Below are positions 36,301-48,525 of a stretch of DNA of 64,000 bases, in pieces. The notes below the pieces were generated by a model, which had not been told where the DNA came from, did no database searches, and saw only the letters and a program-made list of their open reading frames with translations. Positions within the stretch are counted from its first letter, which is position 1; each line of letters begins with the position of its first letter. Made by a program: the position numbers and the translations under genes. This stretch comes from Strongyloides papillosus (taxonomy: Eukaryota; Nematoda; Chromadorea; Rhabditida; Strongyloididae): the NCBI GenBank assembly GCA_005656395.1, contig SRSI01000051.1:124001-188000 (forward strand). The letters run 5' to 3'.

Positions 36301-39300
36301 GTATATACAAAACATTCTTTAGTTTAAAGAATCTTAAATTTTCAGTAGAGAAAACAAGAGATTAACCATATAATTAATTTCATTAAAAAAATTTATGCAT
36401 TTCCTGAATTTTGATAAGATGTAAATAAAAATGTTTAAAGACAAATACTTCTTTTGATAAAGTTACATAAAAAAGTTATATATTGTTTTAATGGATTAAA
36501 ACACGTTATCTTAATCAAAGTAATAAATTTTTTTTAACATAACTTTTCTAACCATAATAATTTTTATTTAACTTTCCTGCGTTATATATTTATAAGAAAG
36601 ATACAATAATATTTATTTTTATAGTCCATTTTTTGTTTATGGTTTGTTTGATAAAGTACTTTTAATTTGATGAATGTAATTGAAGTTTCATCATAACGAA
36701 ATAAGGCTATTTTTTTCTTCAACAAAAATTAAAAATAAAAATAACAAAAAAGGTTTTTTAAATTTTCTTTTTTATTTATTTTAGGAGAATGAAAAGAGTA
36801 AAGATAACTTTTTTGAAAAAGTTCATAATTGTTATTGGTGGATGGATACATAAAAGATATATTTATTTTTACAGAGCATCTTTTCTTACATCATCTTTGA
36901 TATCCTAGTATTATTCATTTGATATTACAATTTTTGCTTGTTTTTCATATATCCTCTAGAAATTGTATCATTATTTTTCATTTTATTGATAACTGTAGAG
37001 ATTTTTTAATTTCAAAATCAACAGATAATTTTTTTAAAAATCTTTTCATGTATTGTTATAGATAAAAAGAAATTATGTCTATTTTTTGAAATTGTAGTTT
37101 TTTATGTTTTATGGAATAATATACTAATAATGATGTCACAAGGATTCCTTTTAAATGAATAAAATACCTAATATAAACATCATTATACATTTGTAGACTA
37201 GATATATTTACACGTTTCCGAATATATCAACAATATCAAGAAATTGTCATTAGTATTTGTACTTTTCTTAAAAAACTTCCTGTATTTATTTTACTTCACG
37301 TGTTTTCCTTACTCTTACCACAAAACTCCCTTTACACATCCAATTAGAAGAGTAATGAAAATGTTAGGAAAAAAGATTTCAACTAATTATTTAAATTAAC
37401 ACATTGCTTCATTTAGAGTCTTTTTTAAAATTTAATACCAAATTAGTGGCATTTGTGTTAATACCATATTATTCCGAGAATTGGTTTTGTGTTAATTTTT
37501 AAGTTTGTGCTTAGAATACATGCCAATAAGAAGATTATTTTTATCTGTAAAAACGTAATCTAGTGACGATGAGATTACCAGGTGATGGCAGAGAATGTTT
37601 AGAGGTAGTGAAAATTTTAAATAACAATATTGAGATCAAACTTTGAAAGTGTCAAAATAAAAGTGTATGAATTAAAAAAATTATTTTGAATCTTTTTTTA
37701 ATGACATCACATATTATTAATATCTACCAATTTTCATTCACCAAAACAAAGCTGGTGATAATGTAAATTGAGCCAGAAAAAGATCAGGTACAAAATCGTT
37801 GTAATCATCTTAATTGAAAAAAAAATTAGGAACAAAAAAATATTTAAAAAAGCTGATTCTAGGCATATCAAATTTTTTAATACTATAGCATTTAAATAGA
37901 TGTGTTTGTGTAGATCTAGAATTTATTATTTATGATAGAAATAATTTATAAGGAAATTTAAAGACTGCCATTAAAAGAATACAGGAAATCCAAAAAAAAC
38001 TTTTATTTTATATAATCTTCTGTATTAAAAGTAGAAAAAAAAACATAAAAAGAATTTCCTAATAAAAAAACGACATTCTTTCATAAATATTAAATTATTC
38101 CATTAACAGATTTAGAAAAAAGTTCTCTTACTTTTCCATTTATAACTAAAAATTATTTTTTAATCGTCATTTAATGTAAAATAAACTTTTGACATATTAT
38201 AGAAATTCTTTTATATTCTTTTAGAATACCGTTGTTACAGTATTAAAGTAACCTTAAAGTGATTTTTGTGTCACTTAATTACTATTCAAAATGTTGAAAA
38301 TGATACTTGTCTTATGTGTAAAAATTCATAATGATTTATTAATAGAAATCAAGTTAGAGTTTTTTTAGTTAATTTACCTTTTTTTATCTAGAAAAAAGAA
38401 GGCTTTTTATGATAGAATTTTTTATACCATTCTCTTGAATAGGATATTATTATAATTTTACTGAAATTAGATACCATATAAATTTATCATTCAAAGTCAT
38501 TCGGTATAAAAAATATAATGATGTAAATAAAACTTAACAAGTTAATGATATGTATTTTATTATTTAAATGTTTGTTTAGTATAATAGCATATAAATAAAG
38601 AGATAATTATGGAAAGGTTATTAAATAATTGTTAATGACAAATAAATAGTTTTAAAAAATGTGTAAGAGTATAACAAGATTTTAAAACTCTCATTGTTAT
38701 ATCTTACTTAATATTTCTTAAAATATCTCTTTATTTTTAAAAATTGAGTTATTGTTCTATTATTTTTAGAAAAAAATAATCAACAAATAGGAGTATTTTT
38801 AGTTATTTTCATTTTTTAGAGGCTATTCTTCAAATATATCTACCTGAAAGAGTCAAAAACATAACTACTCATTTTTACTATTTATTTTATCATTTTTACA
38901 ATATCAATTGTCATTCTTTCCATATAGTAATTCAACTAACGTTAATTATGTTAACTTCATAATATCTAAATTACAAAAAAGTGTTGTATTAATAAGTATT
39001 AATAATATTTTCTTTTATCAAACTTTAATACAAAATTAACATCTCTTTCAGGTTTATACTACTCATATGTACATGTACTTTCTTTCTTTAGTACACTAAT
39101 TTTTTGTAACATTCCTTAACAATTGTTCCCCAAAATAAAAATTTAAATAAACTTAACATTTTTTATACTTTTAAATTTAACTATGTAAAGAAGGAGGAAT
39201 AGATATAATTGATATAAAGACTTTTAGAAAAAGGGATTGTTGTAACATGTTAAGAAAAAATAGGTACAAAAAAACTTTTTGAAAGTATATATTACATTAA

Positions 39301-39445
39301 AAAAACTATATATATGTATCAAATGGATTAACACACACTTTCATTCCTACCGATTACTTGTACTTTTTTGATACAAAATTTATTCTATTTAAATTATTCA
39401 TTCTTATTATAAAATTCTCATTTTGATAAAAGTTAAAAAATAACT
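27351..39445. other. 12-kb gene-free interval
   Basis: Between the 5' end of the kinase and the 5' end of the exchanger I find no supported gene on either strand. It holds AT microsatellites (about 33395-33410 and 34398-34415), a perfect CRE (32322-32329), a short hairpin TACCATTGGGATGGTA at 33429-33444, and a less AT-rich part at about 35200-35300 with the hairpin GGTGCTAGGCACC (35230-35242). Small open frames such as 31111-31347 have a plausible hydrophobic start but degenerate ends. As the two flanking genes are divergent, long-range regulatory sequence for both is possible. Confidence 0.5.
32322..32329. promoter_or_regulatory. CRE-like palindrome TGACGTCA
   Basis: A perfect cAMP-response-element palindrome inside the gene-free interval, about 5 kb upstream of the kinase and 7 kb upstream of the exchanger. 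Known as the binding site of CREB/ATF bZIP factors. A single occurrence, so only suggestive. Confidence 0.25.
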
Positions 39446-41385
39446 ATGAATGAGACTCTAACGGAACATTCAATTAGTGGTTTCCACGTTTTCTCATTCA
39501 ATTGGGAGGAAGTTAAAACTCCTGTTGAAATTTGTGGATGGTTACTTCTGGCTAGTGTTGCTAAAATAGGTAATCTCGTTAGTAATTTATTTAATTTTTT
39601 TGTTTTTCACCATTACAGTATTTCATTTATCACCCAAGTACAGGACTATCATCCCAGATTCAGCCTCTCTTATTATTCTGGGTTTCATAATTGGTGGTAT
39701 ATGTAAACTAGCAAATGTTGAGGAGCGTGAATATTTCCTCAATTTTCACGTATTCTTTTACTACCTCCTACCACCAATAATCTTTGATGCTGGATATTTC
39801 ATGCCAAATAAGTTTCTTTTTTATAACATAACATCTGTAGGCATTTTTGCTGTCATTGGCACGATTCTCAATACAGCAGGAATAGGTGGATTTCTATATA
39901 TGCTTAATACTTTTAATGCCTTTTCAATACCATTTTCATTTATTGAAATTTTTAATTTTGCTTCATTAATTTCTGCTGTTGATCCTGTAGCCGTTTTGGC
40001 TTTGTTTGAAGAGTTAAATGTTAACTCGTATCTGTATATGGCTATTTTTGGTGAATCACTTTTTAATGATGGCGTTAGTGTTGTTTTGTTTGAAATATTT
40101 AGTGAATTTGATGAAATTGGTGCTAGTAATTTAGTTGCTGGTGATTATGTTAAGGCTGTTATCTTATTTCCGATTGCCATTTTTGGTGGCCTTCTAATAG
40201 GAATCGTTTGTGGTATCATTGTATCATGGATAACAAAACATTCATTCCAAGTTAAGATACTTAATCCTGTCTTTATCTTTATTATTCCATATTTAGCGTA
40301 TTTAGCAAGTGAATTAATTGGTCTATCACCAATCTTATCAATTGTAGCATGTGGAATGTTTATGAAACAATATGTTGGTGAAAATGTTGGGAAACATGCA
40401 TCTACAGCAATTAAATATTTTATAAAAATGTTAGCTCATATTTGTGAGTCAGTTATTTATATGTTCCTTGGAGTATCTGCTTTTGCATACGACTACCATT
40501 GGGATACATGGTTTGTCATCTCGACAATATTTATATGCTTTGTTGCACGTGTCGTTTTTGTGCTCCTTCAATGTCTTGTAATAAATCCTTTCAGAAAGAA
40601 TAAATTTACATTGAAACAACAGGTTGTTATGTTTTATGCTGGGTTAAGAGGTTGTATTTGTTATGGTATGGTTCAAAATATGAATGATAATATTGCTGCA
40701 AAGAATATGTTTATTTGTGGAATAATAGCAGAAGTGTTTTTTACTGTCTTCTTTCAGGTAAATTTGTTTTTTTTTTATCATTAAATATTTTTTCAAGGGA
40801 ATAACAATAAGAGGTGTATTGCATTTATTGAAAATTGGACCAGATGAAGATGTTAAAGATGAATGGCAGGAGAAGAATTCATGTTATGGACGGTTCAAAC
40901 GACAATATTTGGATCCTATTCTTAAAAGGTATCCTCAGCAGATGTCTTTTATCAATAAAAATTCTATTACTCTATCAAAGGATACTATTAATACGGCAAG
41001 ACAAATGGATTTCCTTGAGGTAAATGATGAACGAACAAATCAACATAGGAAGAATGGTGATGCAGGAGTTTCAGATGATAAAAACAAATTTAACATTCTA
41101 AGTATATTTAAACGAAAAAAAATTAGTAATAATAATAATGAAGAAAATAATATAACAATAAATATTAGTGATGAGAGTACTATAAATAATGTAAATAGTC
41201 AGGAAGCGCAAGAGAAGACAGAGAATATAATTAAATCATATATTGAAGATCCCAATATTATAAGAGAAGTTTCAGAAAAAGTAGTTAGAATGTTAAATGA
41301 AAACCAACTTTTGGCTGAGGGGAATCCTGAAAGTGATATTGAAGATGATTCATTATCAGCTATGCGAAAACGAAGCACTCATTAA
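39446..41385 (+). CDS. Na+/H+ exchanger (NHE/NHX family)
   Basis: Exons 39446-39569, 39619-40757 and 40798-41385 (49- and 40-bp introns) give 616 aa. The second junction rebuilds the family motif FFQ|GITIRG. Hallmarks: NWEEVKTPVEICGWLLLA at the start of the first membrane segment; SAVDPVAVLALFEELNVN; FGESLFNDGVSVVLFE, with the transport-critical Asn-Asp; and GLRGCICYGM. About 11-12 membrane segments precede a 170-residue hydrophilic Asn/Asp/Glu-rich regulatory tail. Function: electroneutral exchange of H+ for Na+ to control cytosolic or luminal pH; in C. elegans, nhx genes act in intestine and epithelia. There is no obvious cleavable signal before the first segment, so a short 5' exon could be missing. 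Confidence 0.9.
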
Positions 41386-41936
41386 GGATTTATTTTCTTG
41401 ATATATTGTATAAAGTTATTTTTATTAAGTTATCAATGCAATACAAGTGTATTGATAAACTATATTATTACAACATAAACATATAATATTTGATTTATAC
41501 ATTCTTGTTTCAATAAATTTTATATAATATTCCTTCTATTTATCATATCATTTTAATTTTTACCTCTATTCGTTTATATTCCAACTTACTAAACACAATA
41601 TGTACTATTATGCGTATTTATGATAATAATAAATGATTGGTACAAACTTCCGATGCTATTATAAAAGTTAGCATTCTGGTTGGAAGCATTGTTATGAATA
41701 AACATTTTACCAATTGTATATAACGTAAAAAATTATTTTGGTGACATTATCTTAGTATTTTTCATCACATGTACATATTATCTTTTATACCAACTATCTT
41801 TTTTTTAATATTAAAATTTTATAGACTACTTTTATTTTAACAACAAATACGCCACCTCCCCGATTCTTCTGTCTTAAATATTCTAACATTTTTTGTCATT
41901 TTTTTTGTTCTAGAAAAGTAAAATATCAGTATAACA
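41386..41936. other. Spacer between exchanger and atlastin genes
   Basis: 551 bp with a polyadenylation signal (CAATAAA near 41511) and a pyrimidine-rich TTTTTTGTTCTAG (about 41902-41914) shortly before the atlastin ATG that could be a trans-splice acceptor. Too long for a typical nematode operon gap. Confidence 0.4.
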
Positions 41937-43712
41937 ATGGTTGAAGAGACAAACACAACAATCATAGAGGAGATTGATCATTTTGAAGACATTGATTATC
42001 ATAATAACCCCCAACCAATTAGAATAGTTGAATCTGATGGTTTTGGAAAGTATGGATGCAACAAGAAGTTTTTAAGGGATCTTTTGCTCGAATCAAAGTA
42101 TGCTGATAAAAAGGTTAGTTTATCTAGAATTATTTCTATTTGTTTAAATTTATCCCCTGTCACTATTCTCAAACAACAAATATTTTTTGTCATAAAAATT
42201 ATTGTTATCTTTTGTGCAATTTTAAAATACTATTATTTATGATTACATATATAGGTCGCTATAATATCTGTTGCCGGAGCATATAGGAAAGGAAAAAGTT
42301 TTTTACTCAACTTCTTTCTTCGCTACCTAAAGTCTTTAAACACTATTGATCTCCAAGGAGGTACATGGATGGAAACTGAAGACTCATTGAAAGGTTTCAG
42401 TTGGAGAGGTGGAAGTGAAAGAGACACAAGTGGGATATTGTTTTGGTCACAACCATTTGTTCTAAAGGATAAAAATGGTGAGGATATAGTTGTAATTCTT
42501 ATGGATACACAGGGAGCTTTTGATACACAAAGTACTGTTAAGGATAATGCAACAATTTTTGCACTTTCAACCATGATTTCTGCTACACAAATATTTAATA
42601 TTTCTCAAAATATTCAGGAGGATGATTTACAACATTTACAATTATTTACTGAGTATGGAAAACTTGCTCTAGAGGAATCTTACAACAAACCATTCCAACA
42701 TCTTTTGTTCTTAGTTAGAGATTGGAGTTACCCATATGAGGCTGAATATGGTTTTGAAGGTGGCAAAAGAATCTTGGAAAACAGATTACACACTAATGAG
42801 AAACAACATCATGAACTTAAACAAATCCGTGAACAGATACATGAGTGCTTTGAAAGAATGGAATGCTTCTTGATGCCACATCCTGGTCTTAAGGTAGCTA
42901 CTAATCCAAGTTTCAGAGGACGTCTCGATGAAATCGATGGTGAATTTAAATCATGTTTGGAAACTTTCGTTGAACATATTTTTGATCCAAACAATATAAT
43001 ACCAAAATCTATAAATGGATCACAGATAACTTGTAGAGAGTTGTATGAATATTTGATTTGCTACACAGAGATATTTGGCAATGATACACTCCCAGAACCT
43101 AAGAGTATGCTTGTAGCAACAGCTGAAGCTAATAATAGAGCAGCTGTTGAGAAAGCTAGAATGGTTTATGTAAAGGAAATGGAAGAAATCTGTGGTGGTG
43201 GTACACCATACATGCAGTCTGCTGAACTTGAAAGAGAACATGAACGTGTTAAGAATAGTGCAATAGAATGCTTTAAGAGGATGAAAAAAATGGGTGGCAA
43301 AGAATTTTCTGAAGAATATATTGCATTCCTTGAGAATGGTATTGAGATGCATTGGGAGGCTTACCAAAAAGTAAATGCATCAAAGAATCTTTTCAAATCA
43401 ATGAAAACACCAACTGTATTGGTAGCTTTACTTATAGTAAATTATATTGGTCAAGAAATTTTCCAACTTATTGGTATTGAAATCTTTGCTTCCATCTTTA
43501 CAACACTTCTTTTTATAATTATTATCGTTATAACTGTGTGGACCTACTCAAGATATAGTGGAACTCTCCGTACAACAGGCCAGCAAATTGATGATGGAGT
43601 ATTATATCTTTGGGAGAATTTCCTTTCACCTATCTCTAAACAAGGAATTCACACAGCTGCAGATTTGGCAATTAAAATGAATACAACATCATCAGATAAG
43701 AAGACAAATTAA
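41937..43712 (+). CDS. atln-1: Atlastin GTPase (ER membrane fusion)
   Basis: Exons 41937-42113 and 42255-43712 (141-bp intron, phase 0) give 544 aa, close to C. elegans ATLN-1. The GTPase domain has a G1 P-loop GAYRKGKS (67-74), the switch Thr in SERDTSG (about 113-119), G3 DTQG (143-146) and the atlastin-type G4 RDW (214-216). A three-helix bundle follows, then a hydrophobic hairpin (about 445-495) that anchors the protein in the ER, and a C-terminal amphipathic tail. Function: homotypic fusion of ER tubules driven by GTP-dependent dimerisation. I chose the ATG at 41937 because it gives the usual short acidic N terminus before the GTPase domain. All motifs intact; symbol by orthology to the single nematode atlastin. 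Confidence 0.92.
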
Positions 43713-44319
43713 TCCCATTTTTTGATATATAGATTATATTTTTTATAAATATATAAGTATATTCATGCTAATAAAAAAGTTTGATGTATATTTTAAGATT
43801 TTAGTATAATGTTTCTGATTTTTGTTGCCTTAAATTTTATTATAAATAACATGTGATGTTGTTTACCCATTTTAGTACTGATAGTTGAAGGCTAATGTTA
43901 ATAACAAGTACTTTCATTAAAAACACGAGGTGAAGATTAATGATTTAGTGACAAGAATTTTAGTAAAAAAGACAACAGCCTAATTTTTTTTCAATTAAAT
44001 TGGTATTCGTTTCTATAATATGCTTTCAGATCCATTTTTAAGACTAATCTAAAAAACAACAAGGCGTTCACATTACACATATTAATTCAGAATAAAAAAA
44101 ATAAAAAGTGGTGGATTTTTATAATCTTTCAACATTTTAATGTTAAATAAAATATCTAAAAAATAACTTTAATCGGCAATATTTATCAAGATCAATTGCT
44201 TATTTATTCTTTTTAGAATGATAATTAAAAGTTATTAAGTTTTGTAATTCAAAAAAAGTTGTTTGAAAAATGTTTCATATTTGATTGTCCACAGATTAGT
44301 TTACAATCAATTTTCAAGA
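43713..44319. other. 3' flank of atlastin, no gene seen
   Basis: AT-rich sequence without open frames of note. Confidence 0.4.
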
Positions 44320-45225
44320 ATGTTCTTAAAATAAGAATGTAGAGAAGAATCTAGAATTTAAAATAAGCTTAATATCACTATAAAATAATTAGTAGAAAGA
44401 ACGTAACTGATTAGAAATGGCAAACGATTTTATAAAAAAACTTTTTTGTATCCACAAAAATATAAAAATTACTAAAATTCAAAAAAGGTGTCTCACCAAG
44501 TACTCTCCATATGGATAAAATTTCAATAGAGAATTATCAGGTAAAGCAAGCTTAAGTAGGATGTTTCTGATACAAAAGACGATTCAACAGGGTGTTTTCG
44601 GTCAATTAAGTGGCTCCATACGAAAGAATTTCAGTTTCAAATGTTATTTTCATATTGAAATCTACAAAAAGAATGTGTTCTCAAGCCATCTATTGTTATA
44701 AAACGTATTCTTATACACTTATTCAAGTAGATTCTATGAATACTCCATCAAATTAACATAAATTTTAACAAAAACGAAGTCATATAAAGTAGCTTCATAA
44801 TAAATAAACTACATTCAAATGATATTTCCACTATAATTATGTTGAAAATTATCTGTATCTAACAATAAAATCCTTCTGTAGTTCATTTTCAGGTTTCTTC
44901 TAAGGATACTTGGTACACCAAATATCTTTCTGAATCACTTCTATCACCCTAATGAATCGTCTTTTATATCAGAAACATTCTAATAAGCTTGTTTTACCTG
45001 AAAATTCTTTATTGAAATTTTATCCATATAAAGAGATACTTGATGAGACACTTTTTTTAAATTTTTATGACACCCATTGTGGATAACCCAAAATTTTTTT
45101 TAGAAAACACTGTTTGCTATTTCCAATCAGTAACACTTTTTCTACCGATTATTTTTAACTGGCACAATGCTTACCTCAAAGCTCAGATTCTCCTCTAAAT
45201 TTTTATTCTAAGATAATTTATGGAA
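44320..45225. mobile_element. Foldback / MITE-like element 3 (old, diverged arms)
   Basis: The left arm (about 44320-44600) and right arm (about 44950-45225) are inverted copies. TATGGATAAAATTTCAATAG (left) matches TATGGATAAAATTTCAATAA in the reverse complement of the right arm, and GTTTCTGATACAAAAGACGA matches GTTTCTGATATAAAAGACGA. Many substitutions make this clearly older than elements 1 and 2. No coding capacity in the roughly 350-bp centre. The element ends are eroded, so limits are approximate. Confidence 0.7.
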
Positions 45226-45633
45226 GTTGATTAAAAGCTAAGTAATGAACCTTCAAATATGGACCATTTCTCAAACGACCTTTCTTGAAATATTTGTCTG
45301 ATAATTTAAATAAGATAGGTCGGTCAAACCGACATGTTTAGGTTTTCTGTGCTGTAATTAGAACATTCTCATTACTATTTCTTAAGATAATGTGTATTTT
45401 TATTTTCTCTTATTGTTTCCCCACGTAAATTCTAATGTTATTTTTATATTTTAAGGAAATTAAAAAAGTAATCTTGGGGAATTTTTCTAAATGATAAATT
45501 TGTAGCATTTTTTTACGATTAATTTGCTTCTCGAAAATGGATTCTTTAACCTCTCAACAACTTGGATATTGATTTTAAGGTAGTATTTATAAGCTTCATG
45601 ATTTAATTTTTTCTACAATAGTTTTTAACTGTT
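45226..45633. other. Intergenic with a 6-bp-stem hairpin
   Basis: GTCGGTCAAACCGAC (45321-45335) forms a tight hairpin. Otherwise nothing recognised. Confidence 0.35.
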
Positions 45634-45798
45634 GAAACAAAAAGATGGTAATATCAAAGAAGTAGTTATTGGAGAATCGAATTGTGAGCGACAAACGGAT
45701 GCTAAATCCTCCATTTGATATGGATGAACTACAGTTGCTATTTGCAGAAAATAAATTTTTTGTTCGTTTATTTGGTGAGACACATTTTGTCTCCTAAA
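45634..45798 (+). pseudogene. Decayed coding fragment, unknown family
   Basis: From about 45634 one frame reads LKQKDGNIKEVVIGESNCER, then QTDAKSSI and a stop. Shifting by one base continues with DMDELQLLFAENKFFVRLFG and ends at 45798. Two consecutive protein-like segments split by a frameshift, with no splice sites between, suggest the relic of a gene or transposon ORF. The family is not recognisable. Confidence 0.35.
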
Positions 45799-47543
45799 AG
45801 TAAAATACAATACAATGAGGATTCATGTTTTTCTATTCTATCAGTCAATATTCTATCGTAAATCGCGAATTTTCTAATATATAGAAATATGTTATAATAA
45901 TAACTAATATTTTATTGTTCAAATTCACATACTTTTTACAGAAACAATGTGACATTTACAAACTTTAGGCTGTATTCAACCAGAGAGTGGAGTATATTCT
46001 TTTAAAAATGGATTTAAAGCGGTATGGATCTTAAATATTTTTTGAAAAATGTATGATAATCTGTCATAAATATCTATACTATTCAACAAATATGGCAAAA
46101 TTGAGATAAAAAGCATTAATATTACGAAATACAAGTAAGTTTGATTTCAAATCCCACATTTTCCACAGGAAAGTAAAAAACCTTTTTTTTTACATTAAGA
46201 ATATAAATATTGTCTATTTTAATTTTATTTTTAAAAAAATAAATATATTTCATATTTTAAAAAGTAGGAAGTCATAAATTTTAAAAAATAAAACGATGAC
46301 GAATATTTTTTTAAGTTATAATATTGTTAATAATAATTTCCCCCCTATTTTAAAAAAATAATAAGGAAACTAATTATAGTAAGAATGATGGACAAATAAT
46401 AAAAATTATATTGTTTATTTGAATTGTTAAAATAACAATTGCTTTAAAAATAGCTAATTATTGGTATTGAATTTTGAAAAAAAGACTGTATTTTTTAAAT
46501 AAATGACGACAATCGTATTATTAACGTTCCTTCATTTAGATTAACTAACAAAAAAAATTATTTTTTAGGTTAATAGACGTTGTGTTATGGGAAATAATTA
46601 ACAGATTTAATCATAAGAAATGTTCGGTAATGATAATGAATAATCTTTTCAGGAATGTTGATTAATTTTTTTACCTTCACTTAAATTTTGAAGTATGCAA
46701 CTAATATTATAATTAATATAAACTTTTTAAGCATTCTTTGTTAAACTTAAATTACTAAGATAATCTTTGATTTAGTATTTACCATGAAAAAATGAAATCA
46801 TTTATAACCATTTTTAATATAGTAGCACTTAAATATTTTATAATTTTATGTGACTATTAATGCTTCGTCATCAGAAAAAAACGCGAGCTTTTTTCCCTTA
46901 ACTTTTAGATACTAAAATAGATTAAAAAATTATATCATTGGAATAAAATAATTTTATTACTTTTCAGAGAAAAAAATCCTGTGTATATATAATATTTTTA
47001 ATAGATTTATTACTTTAAGTTTATCCGAAATTAACAACAAAGTAAATATTTTTATTTTAAATATGAATTATATTACTTGAAGGTAAAGTGTAAAACAATA
47101 AATCTTAACATGTGTAAATAAATTAAATTTTTTAAGGATAGACAAAATCATTTTCAAGAATGATTAATGCATTCTAAAAATTTATTGAATATAATAAAAA
47201 TTTCCAATGGAAAAATGGATAAATAATATTAATTACAGTAATTAAAATGATAATTTTTCCCGAATATTCTTTAGTAAAGTTGTAGTGACACATTGGATAA
47301 GATAATAAAATGTAGTGATGATGACAAGATATCACTATAGTACTATCAATTTTATCAAGTAATAAAAAATTCTTGGAATGTTTATATTAAGAAAATTTTT
47401 GATATACTTGTGTTAAAATATATCAGATGATAATATGTATCACTTTTAATTTCTTCAAGAATTTATTTTTATTGTTTGTAATGATTACAATCATTATCAT
47501 ACTTAAAATATAGTTTTTTACAGTCAAAAATTAATAAATGATG
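45799..47543. other. AT-rich intergenic, no gene seen
   Basis: No frame or signal structure supported on either strand. Confidence 0.4.
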
Positions 47544-48525
47544 TCATACAACATTAACAAAATTTAATTCTACTTCTTCAGAAGTTCTATCCTCCTCAGT
47601 ACTAGTGTCCTCCTCACCATTAGATTCTTTATTACGTCTAACACTAATATAATCACCATCTTCATTACCCTCAGCACCACCACTTTCACTATCTTCATCC
47701 TCATCTTCATCAGAAACTTCGACACTCTCTCCATCGGCAAATTCCTTATAACATATATCTGGAAGACTATCTGTTACCAACCATTGACAAATAGTTTGAG
47801 GGAGAATAGATTGATAAGTTTGAGCTTTATGAAGAGAAATATCATTAAAGTACAACCAAGGTACATGTTCGTGTTTATCTGGATGAGCTTCTAATGTTCT
47901 CTCAGCATAAGCTTTCTGAAATTTATTTCCTTGCTCACCATTATAACAATGAGTTATAAGATCAATTGCATGTACATCTGCTTTGACATACTCTAAACAT
48001 ATTGGAGCAGCTTTCTCTAAGTTATAACTTTTCTCTAATTTCCCTTCCAAACAATAAATAAAGTCAAATGGTTTTTGGAGGAAATTAATTGCACAACCTT
48101 CATATTTATTAATCTTACATTCTTCTGAACCATGTTGACATACTACTTTTCTAGTTTTCTTAAGAATTTATTTATCAATTAATAAACAAAATATAAAAAT
48201 TTACCTCATCAATTTTAGCATTTCCAAAAGGAACAAGTTCAAGATCAATATAATTCTTGAAATGTGTATAGACATCATGTAATGTTCCCAAAATAAATTC
48301 CTGACAATCTGGACATAAAGATTCATACAAAAGTGTAATCTTCAAAGTTTGATTAGTCATTCTTCTTTCATATCTATTGCATAGTTTATCAAAACCACAA
48401 TCCTTTTTCACTTGATCATTCTCACACCATAATGCTGGTGGAATTTCAGCACAATCAAATGATTCGTATGGAGTGGATAAAACAGCAGTAAAAAATAAAA
48501 AAGGAATAAAAAATAAAATCTTCAT
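47544..48525 (-). CDS. GILT-family lysosomal thiol reductase, frameshifted
   Basis: Exon 1 is 48525-48205 (107 codons): signal peptide, Cys-rich N-terminal part, active-site CPDC (71-74) in LLYESLCPDC and VPFGNAKIDE. A 45-bp intron (48204-48160) leads into KTRKVVCQHGSEE, the GILT signature CQHGxxECxxN. There one extra base (a T in the plus-strand TTT at 48120-48122) shifts the frame before CKINKYEGCAINFLQ. The rest is open to 47544 and ends in a Glu/Asp-rich tail unusual for the family. GILT reduces disulfides in endosomes and lysosomes. An annotation program might avoid the shift with a later acceptor (exon from 48143), which would destroy the signature. Either an assembly indel in a homopolymer or a recent pseudogene. 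Confidence 0.8.

Noticed and set aside
36787..36909. Short frame after a TTTTAG acceptor (MKRVKITFLKKF...)
   Set aside because: Only about 40 codons, no recognisable domain and no flanking exons.
41386..41936. Operon of the exchanger and atlastin genes
   Set aside because: Same strand, but the 551-bp gap has its own polyadenylation signal and is longer than a typical nematode operon spacer; not supported without SL2-type evidence.
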